Shown here: positions 1 to 6,085 of the stretch, one piece after another
Layout: each line of letters opens with the position of its first letter
How positions within the stretch are numbered: the stretch's first letter is position 1
Assembly (NCBI GenBank): GCA_900767875.1
Contig: CAAGAT010000030.1
Span: forward strand, 1-26,464
DNA length: 26,464 bases
Reading direction: 5' to 3'
DNA from: an uncultured Sutterella sp.
GTDB lineage: Bacteria > Pseudomonadota > Gammaproteobacteria > Burkholderiales > Burkholderiaceae_F
The notes under the pieces: model-generated
What the model was told of the DNA's origin: nothing
Databases searched by the model: none
The model's input: only the letters and a program-made list of their open reading frames with translations
Translations under genes and position numbers: made by a program

Positions 1-33
1 AAAGCAGACATCGACCTTGACGCCGATGCTCAT
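1..33 (-). CDS. Possible 5' end of a leftward gene cut by the window edge
   Basis: An ATG on the minus strand at 33 opens a frame that stays open to the window edge and reads MSIGVKVDVCF. Eleven codons are too few to identify a product, and no good Shine-Dalgarno sequence precedes the ATG. The call rests only on the open frame and on the lack of any other gene between it and rng, so it may be chance. Confidence 0.2.
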   Translation of the reverse strand, partial: MSIGVKVDVCF

Positions 34-45
34 TTTTTCACACGC

Positions 46-61
46 CTGATCTAACGATCAG
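46..61. repeat. Short inverted repeat CTGATC-taac-GATCAG
   Basis: Perfect 6-bp arms (46-51 and 56-61) around a 4-base centre, just upstream of the possible leftward start at 33 and about 200 bases upstream of rng. It could be an operator or a small hairpin. No T-tract follows, so it is not a convincing terminator. The rest of 62-263 shows no feature I can support. Confidence 0.25.
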
Positions 62-263
62 AGCAATATAGGGTGCGAAATCGGGAAAGCTGCAATTTTT
101 GTTCGCTGGTGGTCTTATTAGCCGACCAGCAAAAAAACTTACGCAGTCTGATGAGCGCGCCGGGGCCTTCTGCTTTCATCATAGAGGGTGACGAGCGCGC
201 CCGCCATGTTATTTTTTTTGTGGCCGCAGCCCCCGGTTTCGGGCGTGTGCGGCCCCGTGACCC

Positions 264-1730
264 ATGCAGGAATTTCAGGACATTCTGATCAACTGTGCGC
301 CGCGCGAGACCCGCGTGGCCATTCTCGTGGACGGCGTTCTCGAGGATCTGCACATCGAGCGGGCCGCCGGACGCGGTCTGGTGGGCAACGTCTATATGGG
401 CAAGGTGCTGCGCGTGCTGCCGGGCATGCAGTCGGCCTTTGTGGACATCGGACTGGAGCGCACCGCCTTTTTGCACGTGCTCGACATCGAAGGCGCCCGA
501 CAGGACAACGGCGACTACCGCCCGATCGAAAAAATCATCGGCGAGGGCCAGCGGCTGCTCGTGCAGGTGGCCAAGGATCCGATCGGCACCAAGGGCGCGC
601 GTCTGACGACCTCCATTTCCCTGGCCGGCCGCAAGCTCGTGTATCTGCCCCAGGACAGCCACATCGGCGTAAGCCAAAAGATCGAGGACGAGGCGCGGCG
701 TGAGGCGCTACGCGAGCAGGTCACCCGATTGAAGAACCCCGAGGAAAAGGGCGGCTACATCGTGCGCACCTGCGCCGAAGAGTCCGCCACGGACGAGGAA
801 CTCCTAGAGGACATGAAGTACCTCGGGTTCCTGTGGAAGGAAACGAGCCGCAAGGCGGGCGTCTCGCCAGCGCCGAGTCTGCTCTACGAGGACCTCTCAC
901 TGGCCAAGCGCGTGCTGCGCGACATGGTGCAGGCCGAAACGCGCAAAATTTTCGTCGACAGCAGGGCGGTCTTCGATGAGCTCACCGACTTTGCCAAGAC
1001 CTATGCTCCGGGCGCCCTGCCGCTTCTGGAGTACTACGCCGGCGAAGAGCCCCTCTTTGAGACGCAGCAGGTCGAAGCCGAACTGCAGCGGGCCCTCGAG
1101 CGGCGAGTGCCCCTGAAAAGCGGCGGCTACATCGTCGTGGACTGCACCGAGGCCATGACGACCATTGACGTCAACACCGGCGGCTTTGTGGGTAAGAGGG
1201 ACTTTTCCGAGACGGTCTTTAAGACGAACCTCGAGGCGGCCAAGACGATTGCCCGGCAGCTGCGGCTGCGCAACTTGGGCGGCATCATCATCATCGACTT
1301 CATCGACATGCAAAACCCCGCCCATAAGGCGGCGGTGCTCGAGGAGCTGCGGCGCGCCGCCGCGGCGGACCGCACCAAGCTCACGATCTCGGAATTTACG
1401 GAACTGGGCTTGGTGGAGATGACGCGCAAGCGCACCCGCGAGTCGCTCTCGCACACCCTGTGCGAGCCCTGTCCGCTCTGCGGCGGGCGCGGCGAAATCA
1501 AGACCGCCCGCACGGTCTGCTACGAGATCATGCGCGAGATCGTGCGCCTGTACCGACAGTACGACAAGGCCGACTCCTTCAAGATCCTGGCCAGTGAGTC
1601 GGTCATCGGCTTTTTCCTTGAAGATGAGGCGCCCGCGCTCGAGTTGCTGCAAAACTTCGTGCAAAAGCCCGTGCACCTGGAGACCGAGCCCGCGTACACG
1701 CAGGAGCAGTACGACGTGCTGATCGGCTGA
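264..1730 (+). CDS. rng: Ribonuclease G (RNase E/G family endoribonuclease)
   Basis: A cytoplasmic, magnesium-dependent single-strand endoribonuclease. In the family it matures the 5' end of 16S rRNA and takes part in mRNA decay. At 488 residues it matches the usual RNase G length and lacks the long C-terminal scaffold of RNase E. The N-terminal segment is typical (RVAILVDGVLEDLHIER), followed by the S1-like region (GLVGNVYMGKV, VDIGLER). The two metal-binding aspartates fall at D302 (DVNTGGFVG) and D345 (IIIIDFID), where RNase E has D303 and D346. C403 and C406 (CPLC) match the zinc-link cysteines. The ATG at 264 gives the expected family N-terminus although its Shine-Dalgarno is weak. It appears monocistronic, with a terminator just downstream. 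The usual maf neighbour is not visible in the short flank. Confidence 0.96.
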   Translation: MQEFQDILINCAPRETRVAILVDGVLEDLHIERAAGRGLVGNVYMGKVLRVLPGMQSAFVDIGLERTAFLHVLDIEGARQDNGDYRPIEKIIGEGQRLLVQVAKDPIGTKGARLTTSISLAGRKLVYLPQDSHIGVSQKIEDEARREALREQVTRLKNPEEKGGYIVRTCAEESATDEELLEDMKYLGFLWKETSRKAGVSPAPSLLYEDLSLAKRVLRDMVQAETRKIFVDSRAVFDELTDFAKTYAPGALPLLEYYAGEEPLFETQQVEAELQRALERRVPLKSGGYIVVDCTEAMTTIDVNTGGFVGKRDFSETVFKTNLEAAKTIARQLRLRNLGGIIIIDFIDMQNPAHKAAVLEELRRAAAADRTKLTISEFTELGLVEMTRKRTRESLSHTLCEPCPLCGGRGEIKTARTVCYEIMREIVRLYRQYDKADSFKILASESVIGFFLEDEAPALELLQNFVQKPVHLETEPAYTQEQYDVLIG

Positions 1731-1751
1731 CGCAGCACAAGGCAAAGAGGG

Positions 1752-1781
1752 GAGGCGGGGCCAGCGGCCTCGCCCTTTTTT
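1752..1781 (+). terminator. Intrinsic terminator of rng
   Basis: Stem 1754-1762 pairs with 1766-1774 (nine pairs, one G-U) around an AGC loop and is followed by six T residues. It begins 21 bases after the rng stop codon. Confidence 0.9.
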
Positions 1782-1801
1782 GCAGGCGGCCGAAAGAAGG
1801 T

Positions 1802-2251
1802 AAAAAAATGGCTCTTGAGAAAAACGAGGGAAACCCACCTTCTAAAGTGGTAGGAGTCCGCTACGCCGATTGTAGGGCTTGACAATCGTTGATGCTTGCT
1901 TTCGTCTTTGGCAACGGCACATAGACCGTAGCTACAATCGAGAGGTCGTGCCTGACCATCTTCAGGCCATCGAGCTCCTTCCAGGCTGAGTTCTCCTTGC
2001 CGGGCAGCAGCCCCTTGACCTTGAGCGCAAAGTATTCGAAGTCCCGAAAGCCGCAGGCATCCTCCCGAGCCACGTGGCGGCGAACGCGGGGGTTAGGGGC
2101 GGAGCCCCTCAGGCGCCGCAGGCGCCCTCGACACGCTTCTCCAAGACAAAAGCCGACCATCAGACATCCCTATAAGGTAGTATCAAATGGCGTGCGGGTT
2201 AACCCTTAAATCCGGAGAGTTGCCCGCTAATTTCCCAAGAACCAAAAAAAA
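1802..2251 (-). mobile_element. Internally deleted ISL3-type insertion sequence (MITE-like) with flanking A-tract duplication
   Basis: The element proper is 1810-2243 (434 bp). Read inward, its left end is GGCTCTTGAGAAAAACGAGG and its right end (minus strand) is GGTTCTTGGGAAATTAGCGG. By hand alignment the first 30 bases of the two ends match at about 21 positions. The flanks are AAAAAAAT (1802-1809) and AAAAAAAA (2244-2251), a 7/8 match; ISL3-family elements are known to make 8-bp target duplications. Between the ends only a C-terminal transposase scrap survives, reading leftward. A small GC hairpin (2095-2109, AGGGGC-gga-GCCCCT) lies near the apparent deletion junction. The element has landed in the T-tract of a leftward terminator. 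Family assignment is from end sequence, duplication length and the protein scrap, without a database match. Confidence 0.6.
1861..2070 (-). pseudogene. Remnant of transposase C-terminus (ISL3-like)
   Basis: A minus-strand frame ending at 1861 contains ACGFRDFEYFALKVKG, which resembles the GFRNFEYFRLR-type C-terminal signature of ISL3-family transposases, followed by about 50 further residues to the stop. The open frame extends to an ATG at 2160, but the first 30 or so residues are arginine-rich, low-complexity translation of a GC hairpin and are probably not transposase. The catalytic DDE region is absent, so the fragment cannot be an active transposase. It sits within the inverted-repeat boundaries at 1810 and 2243, with its stop about 50 bases from the end, as expected for the 3' side of such an element. 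Confidence 0.5.
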
Positions 2252-2275
2252 GACCCAACCGGCTCTGGTCAGGTC
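2244..2275 (-). terminator. Leftward intrinsic terminator interrupted at its T-tract by the mini-IS
   Basis: On the minus strand, GACC and ACC (2275-2267) pair with GGT and GGTC (2260-2252) with an internal TG/TG mismatch, and eight T residues follow (2251-2244). It would end a leftward transcript coming from 2276 or beyond, but no convincing leftward gene was found there. The A-tract is also the flank of the mini-insertion sequence. Confidence 0.5.
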
Positions 2276-2549
2276 TAGAGGAATGCGGAGAACCACATGC
2301 TCGTCTTCAAAGAGGGAGTGCTTCGAAGATGGCCCCTCGGGGGCTCGCCGCACAGGGAGGCAATTGAGGTGCAAACCACCTTATTGCAGTACGTACTTTA
2401 ACCTAGACCTAGGCAGTTGATAATAAGGGATAACACTGAGAAATGTTCCAACAATTGCATAGAGCAGAAAAAAGAGGGTAGTACAAGGTGAAACCCGTCG
2501 TGTAAACGGCTGAATTTTTACTCCTCCGACAAGGTAGGGAATTCCCCTG

Positions 2550-2572
2550 AAACGCCCGTTCGGCGGGCGTTT
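2550..2572. terminator. Strong hairpin, terminator-like
   Basis: Perfect 9-bp stem AAACGCCCG (2550-2558) and CGGGCGTTT (2564-2572) with a TTCGG loop. It has only a three-base T or A tail on each side, so it may be a weak bidirectional terminator or a structural element. No obvious gene ends nearby. Confidence 0.45.
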
Positions 2573-2724
2573 GCGCGCGATGGGGCTCTGGCAGGACACC
2601 CCCTTTGGGCCTCGGTCAAACTCATTAATTTCTCAGCTGATGCCCGATCGCAACAGCGCCTCATTTGTTTAAATTCAAATTCAAACTGCCGCGTCCTGAT
2701 CCGTAAGGGTTTTGGGAAGATACC

Positions 2725-2738
2725 CACAAGATCTTGTG
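2725..2738. promoter_or_regulatory. Candidate NrdR box upstream of nrdD
   Basis: CACAAGATCTTGTG is a perfect 14-bp palindrome. Compared by eye with the published NrdR consensus acaCwAtATaTwGtgt it matches about 12 of 16 positions, including all the strongly conserved ones. NrdR is the repressor of ribonucleotide reductase genes, and nrdD begins 222 bases downstream. Most NrdR sites occur as tandem pairs. No clear second copy was found; the best partner is a weak match near 2870-2885. Confidence 0.4.
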
Positions 2739-2960
2739 CCGCAAAAGGTCAGCAATCTCCACCGCCTGAGGTTTGTCCCTCTTGCCTCCATGAGGGGGTT
2801 TGACTAGACTGATTCGCGCTCTAGGCAAAACGCGCCGTCGTTCCGCACGGAACGCCCGAGGGCTTGTTTTCGCAATATTTTTCGTGCGAACCCAGCCCGG
2901 CGCCACAAAAATTCAGACATTCGATAAGCGCCCCTCGGGGACGCAAAGGGGACGGTCAAA

Positions 2961-4979
2961 ATGGCAGTGCAAATCCGGCACATCATCAAACGGGACGGAT
3001 CCGTCAAGGATTTCGACGCACAGAAAATCACCCACGCGCTCGAGTGTGCCGGCAAGGCCGCCAATCAGTTTGACCGCCAGAAGGCCGAGGAGATCACCGA
3101 AACGTTGGTGATGCCCCGCCTGCAGCAGCTCAACGTCGTCACGCCGCACATCGAACAGGTGCAGGACGCCGTCGAACATTCCCTCTTTGACGCGGGGTAT
3201 TTCGAAACCCTGCGCGCCTACATCCTGTACCGCGAACAGCGCGCCCGCAGCCGCGACGCCAAAAAGAGCTGGGTGGACGTGGAAAGCTCGATCAACGAGT
3301 ACCTCAATCAGTCCGACTGGCGCGTCAACGCCAACGCCAATCAGGGCTACAGCCTCGGCGGCCTGATTCTGAATGTCTCGGGCAAGGTCGTGGCCAACTA
3401 CTGGCTCAACTACATCTACACCCCCGAAATCGGTCAGTGCCACCGTCAGGCCGACTTCCACATTCATGACCTGGACATGCTCTCGGGCTACTGCGCCGGC
3501 TGGAGCCTGCGCACCCTGCTGCAGGAAGGCTTTAACGGCGTGCCGGGCAAGGTTGAGGCCGGGGCCCCCAAGCATTTTTCGTCGGCCACGGGCCAGATCG
3601 TCAACTTCCTAGGCACGATGCAGAACGAATGGGCGGGCGCTCAGGCCTTCTCGTCCTTTGACACCTACATGGCGCCCTTCATCCGCAAGGATCACACCCC
3701 CTATGTGGACGTGCTGCAGTGCATGCAGGAGCTGATCTACAACCTCAACGTGCCGAGCCGCTGGGGCACGCAGACCCCGTTTACGAACCTGACGTTCGAC
3801 TGGACCTGCCCGGAAGACCTCAAAAACCAGCACCCGATCATCGGCGGCGAGGAAATGCCGTTCGTGTACGGGGACCTGCAAAAGGAAATGGACATGATCA
3901 ACCGGGCCTACATTGAGGTCATGACTCGGGGCGACGCCAAGGGGCGCGTGTTCACGTTCCCGATTCCGACCTACAACATCACGCCCGACTTTGACTGGGA
4001 CAGCCCCAACGTGCTGCCGCTCTTTGACATGACGGCGCGCTACGGTCTGCCGTATTTCCAGAACTTCATCAATTCCGAGCTCAAGCCCAACATGATCCGC
4101 TCGATGTGCTGCCGCCTGCAGCTCGACCTGCGTGAACTGTTAAAGCGCGGCAACGGCCTGTTTGGTTCGGCCGAGCAAACGGGCAGCCTCGGCGTGGTGA
4201 CGATCAACTGCGCCCGCCTCGGCTACCTTTTCAAGGGCAACGAAGAGGCCCTCTATAAGCGGCTCGATCACCTTCTGGAACTTGCCCGCGATTCTTTGGA
4301 AATCAAGCGCAAGACGATTCAAAAGCACATCGATCAGGGGCTGTTCCCGTACACCAAGCGTTATCTCGGCTCGCTGCGCAACCATTTCTCGACGATCGGC
4401 GTCAACGGCATCAATGAGCTGATCCGCAACTTCACGGACGACACCGACGACATTGCGACCGAGAAGGGCCGCGCCATGGCCATTCGCCTACTCGATCACG
4501 TGCGCGACCGCATGGTGGAATTTCAAACGGCTACGGGCCACATGTACAACCTGGAGGCCACGCCCGCCGAAGGCACGACGTACCGCTTTGCCAAGGAAGA
4601 CAAGAAGCGCTTCCCGGACATTTTGCAGGCGGGCACGCCGCAGCACCCGTACTACACCAACTCTTCGCAGCTGCCCGTGGGCTACACGGACGATCCGTTC
4701 GAGGCCCTGTCGATGCAGGACGAGCTGCAGCGCAAGTACACGGGCGGCACGGTGTTGCACCTGTACATGAACGAGGCCATCAGCTCGGCCGAAGCCTGCC
4801 GCGACCTGGTGCGCCGCACGCTGACGCGCTTCCGTCTGCCCTACATCACCGTCACGCCCACGTTCTCGATCTGCCCCAAGCACGGGTATCTGTCGGGCCG
4901 TCACGATTTCTGCCCCAAGTGCGACGCCGAATTGATCGCCGACAAGAAGGCAAAGCTGGCTGCCGCCGAACGCGAGTAG
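2961..4979 (+). CDS. nrdD: Anaerobic (class III) ribonucleoside-triphosphate reductase, catalytic chain without the glycyl-radical segment
   Basis: Reduces ribonucleoside triphosphates to deoxyribonucleotides under anoxia, using a glycyl radical installed by NrdG. The 672-residue product starts with an ATP-cone regulatory domain (about 1-95, with IKRDGSVKDFD). The central barrel carries LNVPSRWGTQTPFTNLTFD and the active-site cysteines C383-C384 in MIRSMCCRLQ. The C-terminal zinc module is visible as CPKHGY and CPKC. The protein then ends in a lysine/alanine tail. The RVxGY glycyl-radical motif normally found after the zinc module is absent and is supplied in a different frame by the gene at 5054. 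The ATG at 2961 follows AAAGGGGA and gives a normal ATP-cone start. Regulation by NrdR and anaerobiosis is likely but only indirectly supported. Confidence 0.93.
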   Translation: MAVQIRHIIKRDGSVKDFDAQKITHALECAGKAANQFDRQKAEEITETLVMPRLQQLNVVTPHIEQVQDAVEHSLFDAGYFETLRAYILYREQRARSRDAKKSWVDVESSINEYLNQSDWRVNANANQGYSLGGLILNVSGKVVANYWLNYIYTPEIGQCHRQADFHIHDLDMLSGYCAGWSLRTLLQEGFNGVPGKVEAGAPKHFSSATGQIVNFLGTMQNEWAGAQAFSSFDTYMAPFIRKDHTPYVDVLQCMQELIYNLNVPSRWGTQTPFTNLTFDWTCPEDLKNQHPIIGGEEMPFVYGDLQKEMDMINRAYIEVMTRGDAKGRVFTFPIPTYNITPDFDWDSPNVLPLFDMTARYGLPYFQNFINSELKPNMIRSMCCRLQLDLRELLKRGNGLFGSAEQTGSLGVVTINCARLGYLFKGNEEALYKRLDHLLELARDSLEIKRKTIQKHIDQGLFPYTKRYLGSLRNHFSTIGVNGINELIRNFTDDTDDIATEKGRAMAIRLLDHVRDRMVEFQTATGHMYNLEATPAEGTTYRFAKEDKKRFPDILQAGTPQHPYYTNSSQLPVGYTDDPFEALSMQDELQRKYTGGTVLHLYMNEAISSAEACRDLVRRTLTRFRLPYITVTPTFSICPKHGYLSGRHDFCPKCDAELIADKKAKLAAAERE

Positions 4980-5053
4980 CAGCAACCGATTAACCAACCG
5001 CTCGGAACCGAGGCCGCCAACGCTGCCGCCGGCAAATGAGGAGGGAATTGAAA

Positions 5054-5239
5054 ATGACTGAAAAGACCACCAACCAAACCGTTGAACTCAAGGACAGCGA
5101 ACGCCAGCCCTGCGAAGTCTGGACCCGCGTGATGGGCTACCACCGCCCGGTGCAGTCCTTCAACATCGGCAAGAAGGGCGAATTCGAAGAGCGCAAGTAC
5201 TTCGTTGAGTCCAAGTGCGGTTGCGGCGACCACAAGTAA
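5054..5239 (+). CDS. Small glycyl-radical subunit of anaerobic ribonucleotide reductase
   Basis: A 61-residue protein whose middle reads CEVWTRVMGYHRPVQSFN and then GKKGEFEERKYF. This is the C-terminal glycyl-radical segment of NrdD proteins, with G28 as the predicted radical site. It starts 74 bases after the nrdD stop, in another frame. The ATG at 5054 has a near-perfect AGGAGG (5039-5044) with a 9-base gap, so it is a deliberately translated gene and not a frameshifted tail; the upstream in-frame ATG at 5036 overlaps that Shine-Dalgarno and is not preferred. Inference: it docks into the NrdD barrel like the removable radical domains of other glycyl-radical enzymes. The tail ESKCGCGDHK has two cysteines that could bind metal or act in redox chemistry. 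Similar split arrangements may exist elsewhere, and novelty was not checked. Confidence 0.85.
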   Translation: MTEKTTNQTVELKDSERQPCEVWTRVMGYHRPVQSFNIGKKGEFEERKYFVESKCGCGDHK

Positions 5240-5307
5240 GCCGACTTTTAAGCACACAGCGCGCGGCGCGCCACGCCCCTCGAGCGTGCGCGAGCCGCCG
5301 TTGCCAC

Positions 5308-5329
5308 GAGCCCATTTCGGGCTCTTTTT
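5308..5329 (+). terminator. Intrinsic terminator between the glycyl-radical gene and nrdG
   Basis: GAGCCC (5308-5313) pairs with GGGCTC (5319-5324) around ATTTC and is followed by five T residues. It lies only 18 bases before the nrdG start codon, so nrdG expression needs read-through or a very close promoter. Confidence 0.8.
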
Positions 5330-5347
5330 GTCCCGAGCCAGACACCC

Positions 5348-6085
5348 ATGCCGCTTTCCTTTGACGTTCTGACGCCCGCCTCGGACCTGCGGGTGGCCGC
5401 GATCACTCCCTTTACGAGTATTGACTTTCCGGGCAAGCTCTCGGCCGTCGTCTTTTTGCGCGGCTGCCCGTGGCGCTGCGTGTACTGCCACAACGGCTGG
5501 ATGCGCACGCGGTCTCGCCAGGAGGGCGACCCGACCTGGGACGACGTGCAGCGGCTTCTCGAAAAACGCAAGGGCCTTTTGGACGGCGTGGTCTACTCGG
5601 GCGGCGAGCCCTGCATGGATCCGGCCTTAAACGCGGCGGTGCGCCTGACAAAAGACATGGGCTATGCCGTAGGCCTGCACACGGGCGGGGCCTATCCCCG
5701 GCGCCTCAAAGAGTGCCTGCCCTTTGTCGATTGGGTGGGCTTGGACGTTAAGGCTGATCCGCAGGACGAGGCCGTGTACGACGCCATCGTCGGCATCAAG
5801 GGTGCCTGCCGGGCGTTTTTGGAAAGCTTTGAGGCGATCCGGGAAACGGGCGTGGCCTTTGAAACCCGCACTACGGCCCATCCGGATTACTTGAGTGAAG
5901 AAAATATTCTTCGCCTGGCGCATTGGCTGGCCGAGCGGGGCGTTGAGAGCTACGCGCTGCAGATCTTCCGCCGGGCGCCGGGCATGCAAACCGATTACGA
6001 TCCCGTGCCCGACTCCTGGCCGAGCCAAGCGGTGCTCGACGAATTAAAGGGCCTATTTAAGCCCTTTACCCTGCGCCGCGGTTAG
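5348..6085 (+). CDS. nrdG: Anaerobic ribonucleotide reductase activating protein (radical SAM)
   Basis: A radical-SAM activase that uses a 4Fe-4S cluster and S-adenosylmethionine to generate the glycyl radical on the reductase. The cluster motif CxxxCxxC is visible as GCPWRCVYCHN near residue 40. SGGEPCMDP follows about 40 residues later, matching the GGE SAM-binding motif. At 245 residues it is longer than the E. coli-type NrdG (about 154) and fits the NrdG2-like subgroup. No Shine-Dalgarno is seen before the ATG, but the N-terminal sequence (AAITPFTSIDFPGKLSAVVFLRGCPW) shows this start or one very near it is right. Its partner should be the separate small glycyl-radical subunit immediately upstream. 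The terminator between them may keep the activase at low stoichiometry. Confidence 0.93.
   Translation: MPLSFDVLTPASDLRVAAITPFTSIDFPGKLSAVVFLRGCPWRCVYCHNGWMRTRSRQEGDPTWDDVQRLLEKRKGLLDGVVYSGGEPCMDPALNAAVRLTKDMGYAVGLHTGGAYPRRLKECLPFVDWVGLDVKADPQDEAVYDAIVGIKGACRAFLESFEAIRETGVAFETRTTAHPDYLSEENILRLAHWLAERGVESYALQIFRRAPGMQTDYDPVPDSWPSQAVLDELKGLFKPFTLRRG

Larger units (their letters stand above)
2276..2960. other. Gene-poor region upstream of nrdD
   Basis: No protein-coding gene can be supported here. The short open frames have no recognisable product and none is preceded by a good Shine-Dalgarno. About 2380-2540 and 2620-2740 are visibly richer in A and T than the neighbouring genes, hinting at old insertion debris. 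Structures seen are a strong hairpin at 2550-2572, a 14-bp palindrome at 2725-2738, and a 16-bp dyad at 2839-2854 (CGTTCCG-ca-CGGAACG). An AT-rich stretch with TTCGC/GCGAA arms lies at 2869-2890. TTGACT at 2800 could be a -35 element for nrdD, but no good -10 follows. Confidence 0.6.

Noticed and set aside
2183..2599. Short leftward frames with hydrophobic stretches in the region before nrdD
   Set aside because: No recognisable product, no Shine-Dalgarno, and one frame runs through the leftward terminator and the end of the mini-IS, so coding is unlikely.
4980..5053. Sequencing frameshift as the explanation for the split nrdD
   Set aside because: The radical segment has its own ATG and AGGAGG at 9 bases, and the 74-base gap does not resemble NrdD coding sequence, so a true separate gene is more likely.
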